From contig NZ_ADGQ01000066.1 in NCBI RefSeq assembly GCF_000147675.1, positions 1-52,197 of the forward strand: a stretch of 52,197 nucleotides of DNA, read 5' to 3'. Under the pieces are notes generated by a model, which was not told the DNA's origin, made no database searches, and saw only the letters and a list, made by a program, of their open reading frames with translations. Source of the stretch: Peptostreptococcus stomatis DSM 17678 (GTDB lineage Bacteria > Bacillota > Clostridia > Peptostreptococcales > Peptostreptococcaceae). The translations under genes and the position numbers were made by a program. Shown here piece after piece: positions 35,861 through 43,401 of this stretch (positions are counted from its first letter, which is position 1; each line of letters starts with the position of its first letter).

Positions 35861-36568
35861 TTACTCAGATCCCAAGTCTTCAATCAGGGCCAATTTAAAG
35901 TCCAGGTAGTCACAGGCTACCAAGTGGTAGGACACACCATCATGTAGGCCCTTTAGACCCCCCTCAAAACTATCTTTTCCATGCAGGTGGCCATAAATCA
36001 CATACTTTGGCTTGTACTTTTTTATCACTTCCATATAGAGAGAGTCTTCAAACTTTTCATTTGTAGGCGGATAGTGGAGGATTACTATATAGTTCTCGTA
36101 ACCAGCCTTTTTTGCCCCTTCTAGAGATATTTCTAGTCTCTTGGCCTCCCTCTTGTATATAACCTCATCCTTATCATCAAACTTTATTTCATTGGGACTC
36201 AACCAACCCCTTGTCCCACACAAGGCATATGGACCTAACTTGTGAAAATTGGTATTCATAAATATCATATTATCACCATATAACTTGTTAAGGCCTGTTG
36301 CCGTAGTCCACCAATAGTCATGGTTGCCCCTTATAAAGTACTTCTTGCCTGGTAGCTTGTCTATTTGGTCAAGGTCTACCCGGGCATCTTTTAACTTTGA
36401 GGCCCAGGATATATCACCCACTACCAGGACTACATCCCGATCACTAACCCTGGATGACCAATCTTGGAAAATCTTCTTATCATGACCCTCCCAGTGGTCT
36501 CCAAAGATGTTCATGGGCTTGTCTACACTTCCTGACAAGTGGAGGTCTCCTATTGCAAAAATCTTCAT
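35861..36568 (-). CDS. calcineurin-like metallophosphoesterase (COG1768 type)
   Basis: Two-metal phosphoesterase of about 235 residues. The five metal motifs are complete: AIGDLHLSG, VVGDISWA, RGNHDYWW, ILHYPP and YGHLHG. This places it with predicted phosphohydrolases of COG1768, whose substrate is unknown. ATG at 36568 is four bases after AGGAGG; an ATG 15 bases upstream has no ribosome site. It follows the RelQ-type alarmone synthetase gene by 14 nt, so the two are probably one operon. Confidence 0.9.
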   Translation of the reverse strand: MKIFAIGDLHLSGSVDKPMNIFGDHWEGHDKKIFQDWSSRVSDRDVVLVVGDISWASKLKDARVDLDQIDKLPGKKYFIRGNHDYWWTTATGLNKLYGDNMIFMNTNFHKLGPYALCGTRGWLSPNEIKFDDKDEVIYKREAKRLEISLEGAKKAGYENYIVILHYPPTNEKFEDSLYMEVIKKYKPKYVIYGHLHGKDSFEGGLKGLHDGVSYHLVACDYLDFKLALIEDLGSE

Positions 36569-36582
36569 CTTGCCTCCTATCA

Positions 36583-37368
36583 TTAATTAACCTTGGTCTT
36601 GTTTAAGATTTCATCTAACTCTTCCTTGAGTACCAGTAGGGATTTTATATTTCTTGATCTGGAAATTTCATTCATCTTCATCCTATAAAGATAGTAGTTT
36701 TCTTGGTCACCCAATTCCTTGAGCTTGTTTACCCTGGAGTAGATATCTGTCAATACATATTCCTTTTCTGTAAATAGCTCCTGGGCCTTAATTATTTCTT
36801 CTCTTATCTCTCCCATCTCCTGGTCAAGCATAAAGGCGGCATCTGCAGCCCTCTTTAGCCTATGAGCCAATTCATCTGGTATATAGTGGTCGTACTTATA
36901 CTTTAAAGAGTGTTCTATAGTAGCCCAAAAGTTCATTGAAAGTGTACGGATCTGGATCTCACACTGGACTTCCTTTACCCCGTGTATGGTATTAACCGGA
37001 TACTTAACTATTAGGTGGTAACTCCTGTAACCACTTTCCTTGGCATTATTTATATAGTCCTTTTCCAGGACTATAGACATGTCATTTCTCTCCTTGATGA
37101 TATCAACGAGTACATATATATCCTCAACAAACTGACACATTATCCTTATACCGGCCAGGTCTTCTATGTCCTCTATATTGTCTATATCCAGTTTTTTCAT
37201 CTTGGCAAGGGCTGAAGAGAGCTTCTTTGTCCTTCCAGTTACAAACTCAACCGGGGAATGTTGCTTGGTATCCAAATAGTCATTTCTAACATTTCTAAAT
37301 TTAATCTTTAGCTCCTCTACCGCATATGAGTAGGGTCTAATTATTTCTAGCCACTGTTCGTATTCCAT
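36583..37368 (-). CDS. relQ: small alarmone synthetase, RelQ type
   Basis: Makes (p)ppGpp from ATP and GDP/GTP; about 261 residues with no hydrolase domain. Synthetase motifs are GRTKKLSSALAKM, DLAGIRIMCQFV, NAKESGYRSYHLIV and CEIQIRTLSMNFWATIEHS, the last typical of RelQ/YjbM rather than RelP. The C-terminal helices fit the tetramer-forming part. The start is placed at ATG 37368; a TTG 12 bases upstream is possible. Regulation is presumably transcriptional plus allosteric pppGpp binding as in the family. Confidence 0.92.
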   Translation of the reverse strand: MEYEQWLEIIRPYSYAVEELKIKFRNVRNDYLDTKQHSPVEFVTGRTKKLSSALAKMKKLDIDNIEDIEDLAGIRIMCQFVEDIYVLVDIIKERNDMSIVLEKDYINNAKESGYRSYHLIVKYPVNTIHGVKEVQCEIQIRTLSMNFWATIEHSLKYKYDHYIPDELAHRLKRAADAAFMLDQEMGEIREEIIKAQELFTEKEYVLTDIYSRVNKLKELGDQENYYLYRMKMNEISRSRNIKSLLVLKEELDEILNKTKVN

Positions 37369-37420
37369 AAAATCACCCAACTTCCTAACCTTTAATTGAA
37401 TATGAAACCTATCATATATT

Positions 37421-37480
37421 TTGCTAGTCTATTACTTGCCGGTTACTTTTTTGCCTGTATTATACTTGCCTTTTGCTTAT
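37421..37480 (+). repeat. degenerate 15-nt repeat, TTGCY start
   Basis: TTGCC or TTGCT begins at 37421, 37436, 37451 and 37466, exactly 15 nt apart, with further copies at 37473, 37497 and 37517 out of phase. The rest of each unit is pyrimidine-rich but diverged. It fills the gap between relQ and the MBL-fold gene. Confidence 0.4.
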
Positions 37481-37526
37481 TTTTACATATTTTTACTTGC
37501 TTTTATTTATTATTATTTGCCTTCTT

Positions 37527-38456
37527 CTAGTCCTTGAGCTTGTAGTAAAGCCTGTTGTCCTCTATAATAAACTCTATTACTTCCTCATCCATGAGGTATG
37601 ATACCACTGCATTAAGGGCATTCCTATAAATCATATAGGCCAAATAATCAAAAGGTAGCTTGTTTTTGGATGTTATAAACTGTTCTATATCATCCATGCT
37701 TGCCTTGTCTTGAAGAGCCTCTAAGACAGCTTTTATCATCCTCATAAGGGCCTTGTGGTTTTCATTGGCAATTTCCAAGATTTCCTGCTTGGAATAGTTC
37801 CTACGGGAATGTCCTAGGACACCAATCTCAAAGTCTATCAGCCTCAACCTATCAAGTGACTCCATCTGCCCCTTATAGTCATGCATAAACAAGAAGTCAA
37901 ACTTGTCCAGGGAGTTTTTAGTAACCAGGAGGTCTGATATGAAAAATACACCATCATCTGTAACCAGGCCTATAGACCCCTCTGTATGGCCACAACAATT
38001 AATCACCTTAAATTTATGGCCGGAAAATTCTAGGACCTGGCCTGGATATATGGTTTCATCTACCAACCTTATATCCTCGTTTGGGCCTGGTACAGCCATG
38101 TATTCTTCCAGGGTTTTAATCAGGTATTTAGACCTGGTTCCCCCCATCAGGTAATCCATATAGTGGTTTGGATTTTCAGCATATACCCTGGACTGGTAGG
38201 ATGAATATATTTTTGCCTCTGGAAAGGCCTTCTTCATCTGGTAATTACCACCTATATGGTCCTCGTGTTCATGTGTATTTATTATGTACTTTACATTTAT
38301 ATTATTTTTCTTAAAAATACCTATCATTTTTTCTTGACGCTTGCCAGCAAGACCTGTATCAACAAGAAGGGCATCATTGTTTTCAAATAAGTATACCCCC
38401 GTATTTGTCCCACCATTTATCAAGTAGGTATTTCCCTTTATATTCCTCAGCTTCAT
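37527..38456 (-). CDS. metallo-beta-lactamase-fold hydrolase
   Basis: MBL-fold hydrolase of 309 residues. The metal motif is INTHEHEDHIGG (HxHxDH, about 59-70), with further ligands in CCGHTEGS and GVLGHSR. The fold is alpha-beta/beta-alpha over about 1-215; the last 95 residues are helical with a winged-helix look (FDYLAYMIYRNALNAVVSYL). The substrate cannot be told; glyoxalase II-like or lactonase-like activity are options. It is divergent to the small plus-strand gene at 38609. Confidence 0.85.
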   Translation of the reverse strand: MKLRNIKGNTYLINGGTNTGVYLFENNDALLVDTGLAGKRQEKMIGIFKKNNINVKYIINTHEHEDHIGGNYQMKKAFPEAKIYSSYQSRVYAENPNHYMDYLMGGTRSKYLIKTLEEYMAVPGPNEDIRLVDETIYPGQVLEFSGHKFKVINCCGHTEGSIGLVTDDGVFFISDLLVTKNSLDKFDFLFMHDYKGQMESLDRLRLIDFEIGVLGHSRRNYSKQEILEIANENHKALMRMIKAVLEALQDKASMDDIEQFITSKNKLPFDYLAYMIYRNALNAVVSYLMDEEVIEFIIEDNRLYYKLKD

Positions 38457-38548
38457 TTTTTCACCTGCTTTAAACCAATATATTTTTCATATATTTTTCT
38501 TACCCTATATATTTTATCATACCTGGCCCCAATTTGCATTATATCTAT

Positions 38549-38578
38549 TTGACATTGCCAAACTTAGCATGGTATATT
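38549..38578 (+). promoter_or_regulatory. promoter of 81-residue protein gene
   Basis: TTGACA (38549-38554) and TATATT (38573-38578) with an 18-bp spacer and TGG before the -10 (extended -10). The transcript would start about 25 nt before the ATG. Confidence 0.75.
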
Positions 38579-38608
38579 TAAGTGTATATATGTTTTGGAG
38601 GTAAAAGT

Positions 38609-38854
38609 ATGAATAGATATACTAAATTTATAAATATGATGGGTAGCTACTACACTAAAGATTTTGAAAAGGAAAAGAAAAATATTATAAAGGTCAGGGA
38701 AGTAAAAGAAGAAACTGTAAGAAAGTTCTTCCTACAGGGAGATTGCGAGGTCCTGGTTGTCTTCGAAGACACTGGCAAGGAAATACTGATAGATGACTTC
38801 TCACCTGAAGAAGATATCAAGAAATACCTAGGCAAGTCTTTTCTGAAAAAATAG
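38609..38854 (+). CDS. hypothetical protein, 81 residues
   Basis: No family recognised. Small, charged, probably cytoplasmic protein: a basic N-terminal helix (residues 1-40) then a short beta-rich end with CEVLVVFEDTGKEILI and an acidic DDFSPEEDIKKYL. ATG at 38609 has GGAGG seven bases upstream and a strong promoter. It is one of only three plus-strand genes here. A structured hairpin lies just downstream. Confidence 0.75.
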   Translation: MNRYTKFINMMGSYYTKDFEKEKKNIIKVREVKEETVRKFFLQGDCEVLVVFEDTGKEILIDDFSPEEDIKKYLGKSFLKK

Positions 38855-38863
38855 GCATAAAGT

Positions 38864-38958
38864 AAGACAGAATCTCGGGGGATGAGATTCTGTCTTGGGG
38901 AGATTGAGTATTTTAATTTATTATGTTTGTATTATATATCTTCCCAATCTTATCCCCC
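38864..38958 (+). ncRNA. possible structured RNA with loop-tail pairing
   Basis: AAGACAGAATCTC (38864-38876) pairs perfectly over 13 bp with 38884-38896, leaving the loop GGGGGAT (38877-38883). Downstream, AGATTG (38901-38906) pairs with CAATCT (38945-38950), and ATCCCCC (38952-38958) is the exact complement of the loop. GGGG at 38897-38900 can compete for the same C-run. No U-run follows the first hairpin, so it is not a plain terminator. The same pairing works on either strand, so it may belong to the 3' end of the 81-residue gene or of the YheO-like gene. Confidence 0.45.
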
Positions 38959-38991
38959 TCTAAACATATAAATCAAAAAAAATTAATTTTT

Positions 38992-39651
38992 TTATTTTCT
39001 TTCATCTTGGATTTCATTTAGGTAGTTATATATTGTATATCTAGATACGCCCAACTGCTCTGCTATATAGGGAACACTCTTTTGTATCTTAAATACTCCG
39101 GCATTCTTAAGGTTTCTGATAAGGGTAATCCTATCACTCTTATTCATACCGACAATTTTTTTGTTCATTTTTTCCAGCTCTATCTGGAATTTCTGTTCTA
39201 CTAGTTCACCGCTATCAAATACATCAAATTCATCATAGGCTTCATCACCCATAGATAGGAACTTCTTCAAATGTGAGTGGAGTACTGTTAAATCATCACA
39301 ATCATAATTTATACAGAAGGATATATTTCTTCCAAAGGCACTTGTAACTATTGTAGAAGACTTTATTTCCTTCTTTATTCTCTTATTAGCCTTCTTATAG
39401 TTTATATTGTAGCCACCCTTGCTTCTTTCTATCAATTCTTCTGACCTTGTTGTCAGGGGATCACCTGGTTTTCTCCCTGTTACTTGACCATTATAAATTG
39501 ATAAGATCGAATTTTCAGGATCGTCCAAGTCTGATATTACAACTTCACAATTACTGCCAAACATCTCCGATATTATCATGGCCATAGCATCTAAATAACT
39601 TAAAAATGTATCAAAATCAACCACTTTTCCACTGTAATCACTTATAGTCAT
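38992..39651 (-). CDS. YheO-like transcriptional regulator (PAS + HTH)
   Basis: Regulator of 219 residues. The N-terminal YheO-type PAS region (about 15-125) includes the motif region CEVVISDLDDPENSI and SKGGYNINYK. A C-terminal helix-turn-helix (about 175-215) carries KSVPYIAEQLGVSRYTIYNY. Such proteins (YheO, DauR) control amino acid or metabolite genes. It lies downstream of the 406-residue gene and has its own candidate extended -10 promoter. The target genes are unknown. Confidence 0.85.
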   Translation of the reverse strand: MTISDYSGKVVDFDTFLSYLDAMAMIISEMFGSNCEVVISDLDDPENSILSIYNGQVTGRKPGDPLTTRSEELIERSKGGYNINYKKANKRIKKEIKSSTIVTSAFGRNISFCINYDCDDLTVLHSHLKKFLSMGDEAYDEFDVFDSGELVEQKFQIELEKMNKKIVGMNKSDRITLIRNLKNAGVFKIQKSVPYIAEQLGVSRYTIYNYLNEIQDERK

Positions 39652-39710
39652 ACTAGCTTATCCACCTTTCATTTTTTCATGTATATTCAAGCCCAATTCT
39701 AGTTTTATTA

Positions 39711-39719
39711 ATTATATCA
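39711..39719 (-). promoter_or_regulatory. candidate extended -10 promoter of YheO-like gene
   Basis: TGATATAAT on the minus strand, about 60 nt before the ATG. The -35 is poor, but TGnTATAAT is complete. Confidence 0.5.
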
Positions 39720-39765
39720 TATCTCTATACATAAAGAAAAGATTTGCCTAAAAGTTGACAAAAAA

Positions 39766-40986
39766 TCAATTATCTAAGAAATCATAAAAATCATCATTTC
39801 CAGACTCAACGAAGTCAAATAGGACATTTTGTTCAAATTCCAGGCTGTCTACCAGGCTAAAATATCCACTTAGGCTATCCTTAAATACATAGTCTACAAA
39901 GGACCTTGTATCCAGGTCAAAAGTTGCCAAATATAGGATATTTTCTGTTAGAAATATATTAAACATGAGGTCATTGTTAATCAGGTAGACCTGGTTGTCA
40001 AGGTGGGAATTATCCTGGTAGTACTGGGTAAAGAGGATGCCGTTTTCGTAGGTCAGTTCCTGGATTCCAGGATATATCTCCCTTATTTTATCGGCCAAGA
40101 TAGACATATCACAGGCATCATGGTTTATCTGGTAGATATCCACTATTTCCGGCTTGGATATCATGTCAAAAACCTCATAGTCATATATTTCTTCCTTGCT
40201 CATGACCATAAAGGACCTCAGACTATACTTGTTTGGCTTGTCATAGTAGACCAACTTATCCTCATCCACATCCTCATGGGCTATATTTACTACTATATTG
40301 GCATCATAGTAGCCGTCAATATCCTCATATATGGCCCTGCAAAGGTACCTGTCTGGACTCTTCCTCTCTATATGGTTATATAGTAGGGCCCCATTTATCT
40401 GGCTAATATGGCTAGCTGCAACCAGCTCACTACCCGAATAGTGCAATAGGCCGTCCCAGTCCCTAGCCACAAACCTCATTACCATATAATTTACAAATTC
40501 ATACTCTGACTCCATTTCCTTGCATAGGCTATCAAAGAGGCCACTAGCGTCTACTGATTTTGTGTCACAGGCCTCATAGAAGTCTTGGTATACCTCTTCA
40601 AACCCATCTGGTAGGGGCTTTTTGTACCATTCATTTTTCCTCCTATACTTCTTTACCAGGTAGGCTACCTGGCCTTCTGTCAGGTCTATGTTAACCCCAC
40701 CTAGGCCCCCGTATTTCTTCCTATAGAATAGGTCCCTAGTTTCCTGGTCCATGTCCCTCAAGATGTAAAGGTCTGATATGCCCAAGCCCTCTGCATCCAG
40801 GATAAATACATGGGAAACTATAGCCTTATCACGGTTAAAATCAAGGGATTTTTCTTCTATATTCCTATTTTTACTGCCCTGGCCAGGCTCCCTATCTATG
40901 TCAAGTTCTTCCAACCACTCCACCATTAGCATCATGGTTCCCATCAGTCGTGTATTCGTGCAAAAAGCTCTTTTAAACTTCTTCAT
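39766..40986 (-). CDS. hypothetical protein, 406 residues
   Basis: No family recognised. The N-terminus MKKFKRAFCTNTRLMGT is basic with a single Cys, followed by a hydrophobic stretch (MMLMVEWLEEL) too short for a firm membrane span. The rest is acidic and rich in Asp/Tyr, with a mixed alpha/beta pattern (for example NIVVNIAHEDVDEDKLVYYD). No catalytic motif is visible. ATG at 40986 has GGAGG upstream. It is divergent to the HAD phosphatase gene and upstream of the YheO-like regulator. A lineage-specific protein is likely. Confidence 0.8.
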   Translation of the reverse strand: MKKFKRAFCTNTRLMGTMMLMVEWLEELDIDREPGQGSKNRNIEEKSLDFNRDKAIVSHVFILDAEGLGISDLYILRDMDQETRDLFYRKKYGGLGGVNIDLTEGQVAYLVKKYRRKNEWYKKPLPDGFEEVYQDFYEACDTKSVDASGLFDSLCKEMESEYEFVNYMVMRFVARDWDGLLHYSGSELVAASHISQINGALLYNHIERKSPDRYLCRAIYEDIDGYYDANIVVNIAHEDVDEDKLVYYDKPNKYSLRSFMVMSKEEIYDYEVFDMISKPEIVDIYQINHDACDMSILADKIREIYPGIQELTYENGILFTQYYQDNSHLDNQVYLINNDLMFNIFLTENILYLATFDLDTRSFVDYVFKDSLSGYFSLVDSLEFEQNVLFDFVESGNDDFYDFLDN

Positions 40987-41059
40987 ACTACCTCCTATTT
41001 TTATCTGCATATACTCTATTATAAGGCCTAGGCTATCTTATATCAAATAATTTTGTAAA

Positions 41060-41088
41060 TTGAGGTTTTCATGCTTTTTTGGTATAAT
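41060..41088 (+). promoter_or_regulatory. promoter of HAD phosphatase gene
   Basis: TTGAGG (41060-41065), 17 bp, TATAAT (41083-41088) with TGG before the -10. It drives the plus-strand pair at 41116-42165. Confidence 0.75.
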
Positions 41089-41115
41089 ATCCATATATGA
41101 AGGGAGGTTGATAAA

Positions 41116-41850
41116 ATGGCTAATATAGCTGCTTTTTTTGATATAGATGGGACCCTGTACAGGGATTCTCTTTTAATAGAACATTTCAGGAAGTTGATAC
41201 AGTATGACCTAATCCATAGGAGGGAGTGGTCTGAACAGTTGGAAACTACCTATATGAATTGGGAGAAAAGGCAGGGTAACTATGACGATTACCTACACGA
41301 AATTTCTGACCAGTATGTTGAAGCCTTAACTGGACTGGACAAGTCATCAGTCGACTTTGCCAGTGACCAGGTAATCAAGCTTAAGGCCGACAGGGTCTAT
41401 AGGTATACAAGGTCTAGGATTAAATGGCACCAGGACCAGGGCCACAAGATTATTTTTATATCGGGATCACCTGACTTTTTAGTAAGTCGTATGGCTGAAA
41501 AATACAAGGCCAGTGATTATATAGGTAGCAAGTACTTTGTAGAAAATGGAAAGATGACCGGGGGTGTATCTCCTATGTGGGGGTCGGATAGCAAGGACAA
41601 GGCCCTCCAGTATTTTATAGATAAGCACTCTATAGATATGGAAAAATCATATGCCTACGGGGACACAAATGGTGATATAAGTATGTTAAAGAGGGTTGGC
41701 TTCCCTATAGCTATAAACCCTTCCAGGGAAATGCTCCACCAATTAAACATGGATGACTACTTGAAAAATAATACCCTTGTAATTATTGAAAGAAAGGATG
41801 TCATCTACCAGGTACCAACATCTGTCCTCCATATAGAAGACTGTTGCTGA
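41116..41850 (+). CDS. HAD-IB family phosphatase
   Basis: SerB-like HAD phosphatase of 244 residues. Motif I is FFDIDGTLYRDS (8-19), motif II FISGSPD, and motif III/IV are near KDKALQYF and YGDTNGDISM. The family hydrolyses phosphoserine-like or other phosphomonoesters; the exact substrate is unclear. It starts with ATG at 41116 behind GGGAGG and has a promoter. The acidic small protein gene follows 24 nt later in the same operon. Confidence 0.88.
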   Translation: MANIAAFFDIDGTLYRDSLLIEHFRKLIQYDLIHRREWSEQLETTYMNWEKRQGNYDDYLHEISDQYVEALTGLDKSSVDFASDQVIKLKADRVYRYTRSRIKWHQDQGHKIIFISGSPDFLVSRMAEKYKASDYIGSKYFVENGKMTGGVSPMWGSDSKDKALQYFIDKHSIDMEKSYAYGDTNGDISMLKRVGFPIAINPSREMLHQLNMDDYLKNNTLVIIERKDVIYQVPTSVLHIEDCC

Positions 41851-41874
41851 TAGTTGATAGAAAGTGAGGTTTTT

Positions 41875-42165
41875 ATGTACAACAAGAAATTACTTAAATT
41901 TGATGAAGAAAATGACCAGGCAAAAAGCCTGATTGAAGATTTCGATGAAAACTTTGATGATGATTTTGACCAGGACATGGGTGAAGATTTTGATGAAGCT
42001 GGTATAAAGATAGTCCTTCCAGAAGGAAGCCAGCTTGTTGATGACCTGGATGATGACCCCTTTGCTGACCAGGCCAAGAGCCAAAAAAAGGGCCCAGATA
42101 TCACTAGCTCTTTAGCCAGGATAGCCGATGCCCTTGAAAGAATTGCCGATGCCTTGGAAAGATGA
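41875..42165 (+). CDS. acidic small protein with duplicated C-terminal helix
   Basis: Hypothetical protein of 96 residues. The N-terminal half is very rich in Asp/Glu (for example DENFDDDFDQDMGEDFDE). The C-terminus repeats a seven-residue unit, IADALER, twice (IADALERIADALER), so it should form a short coiled coil. ATG at 41875 has a GTGAGG ribosome site; a TTG upstream frame was rejected. It follows the HAD phosphatase gene in one operon and may bind a positively charged partner. Confidence 0.75.
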   Translation: MYNKKLLKFDEENDQAKSLIEDFDENFDDDFDQDMGEDFDEAGIKIVLPEGSQLVDDLDDDPFADQAKSQKKGPDITSSLARIADALERIADALER

Positions 42166-42166
42166 C

Positions 42167-42793
42167 CTATCTCATCTTTATAAACTTGGACAACTTGTCA
42201 TGATAATAGACCACAAACTGACTTAGACCCTTGTCATAAATCAAAAAACATATGTTATAGACCAAGAGTGTAAGTGGTATATACTTTGATATTAGGTCGT
42301 TTATAACTATAAACTGCCCATATACCAGGTAGGCCACAAGGAAGACCAGGTTGGCGTAGGCCAGCTTGACTCCCAACTCCAACTTAAATGATTTGTTTTT
42401 TTCTACTAGGGCCTTAATTAGGGGGTAGGTAGAAAAGGTCAATAAGTAGGTTGCAAAGTGGACCTTGTTGCCTATAAGAATAAAGGCTAGGATAATGGTT
42501 CCCAGGGTATATAGGGCACCATCCCTTAAACCAAATTCTATAACTACCACTAGGGCTGGTAGACTTGCCAGAACCAAAAGGGCTATAGTATTTGTTGGTA
42601 TATAGTTGACCAGTATATATATTATTGAATTAAAGGCTAGGAGAAGGCCCATAAGGGCAATTCTCCTAGCCATATTATTTTTATTAGGTCCTGGTGGTCT
42701 TGCTTTTATATTTCCATTTTGACTTTGGGGTTTTGTTGGTCTGGATTCCCTGTCACCCTCTTGACCTCCAGGTTTTATTTCTTTATAATCCAT
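42167..42793 (-). CDS. multi-pass membrane protein, possibly ECF S-component-like
   Basis: Membrane protein of 208 residues. The first 40 residues are polar and rich in Gly/Pro/Lys. Then five or six spans follow, beginning RIALMGLLLAFNSIIYIL and including LASLPALVVVIEFGLRDGALYTL. The pattern resembles ECF transporter substrate components or DUF2232 proteins, but no diagnostic motif settles this. It lies 14 nt after the Cys-rich TPR protein gene, so they form an operon. Confidence in the gene is high, in the function low. Confidence 0.75.
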   Translation of the reverse strand: MDYKEIKPGGQEGDRESRPTKPQSQNGNIKARPPGPNKNNMARRIALMGLLLAFNSIIYILVNYIPTNTIALLVLASLPALVVVIEFGLRDGALYTLGTIILAFILIGNKVHFATYLLTFSTYPLIKALVEKNKSFKLELGVKLAYANLVFLVAYLVYGQFIVINDLISKYIPLTLLVYNICFLIYDKGLSQFVVYYHDKLSKFIKMR

Positions 42794-42807
42794 AAGCTAC
42801 ACCCCCA

Positions 42808-43215
42808 TTAACAGCAAGTTATAAGGTCTCCTCCCATGCACTCGCAACAACTGTCTGCACACCATAGGGTACAGCAAGTATCACAGCAGTTTCCACCACA
42901 GCAACAACAACCAGAATTATCCAGGTTAGTCCTTCTCCTATTGTAGTAGTCTGCCCTTTGGTTGTAGTTGTTCCTATTGCCAACATAGTTGTTGTAGGCG
43001 TCCTGGAACTCCCTATTGTTAGGTTCCATAAACTTGGCCCTCTTTATATAGTCCTCGCCCTCTTCATAAAAACCAAGGTTCATTGCAGCCATCCCCCTTA
43101 TGAAGAACCATTCTGCGTCCCTGTCCTGGAAATTGTTCATAGTGTCGTAACATCTTCTATAATCACCTCTAGCTAGGAGGCTCCTAGCATATGAATAATC
43201 GTTGTAACCTGCCAT
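42808..43215 (-). CDS. TPR-like protein with Cys-rich C-terminus
   Basis: Protein of about 135 residues in two parts. Residues 5-78 form TPR-like helices (ARSLLARGDYRRCYDTM, AEWFFIRGMAAMNLGFYEEG). Residues 103-135 carry 14 cysteines in 33 positions, with CCCCGGNCCDTCC and ECMGGDLITCC. In many Clostridia the same tail ends a J-domain protein with TPR-like repeats; here the J domain is missing. ATG at 43215 follows GGAGG. The cysteines could bind metal or form disulphides; both are inference. Confidence 0.8.
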   Translation of the reverse strand: MAGYNDYSYARSLLARGDYRRCYDTMNNFQDRDAEWFFIRGMAAMNLGFYEEGEDYIKRAKFMEPNNREFQDAYNNYVGNRNNYNQRADYYNRRRTNLDNSGCCCCGGNCCDTCCTLWCADSCCECMGGDLITCC

Positions 43216-43316
43216 AATATATCCCTCCAATTTATGTCTATTCTTAAAATATTTACAAATAATTTTTAGTAAGGCCCTTAGTAGATAGGCGTTATTCCCG
43301 TCTATTCAGCCAACTA

Positions 43317-43354
43317 ATAAAATAAAGCTAGACCCATATTAACAGATCTAGCTT
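43317..43354 (-). terminator. intrinsic terminator of suf operon
   Basis: AAGCTAGA and TCTAGCTT (8 bp, perfect; 43325-43332 and 43347-43354) with a 14-nt loop, followed by TATTTTATT on the minus strand, about 50 nt after the sufU stop. Confidence 0.7.
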
Positions 43355-43401
43355 AACTTCCCCATAAATGAGCTTAGGATTATTATACCACAAAGCCCTT
43401 C

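Noticed and set aside
37421-37526. Possible CRISPR array
   Set aside because: The repeat unit is only five bases conserved in 15 nt, with no unique spacers and no cas genes.
41805-42104. Minus-strand Ser-rich frame of 99 codons
   Set aside because: It is the complement of the acidic Asp-rich gene; Ser/Phe bias follows from the GAT/GAA codons opposite.
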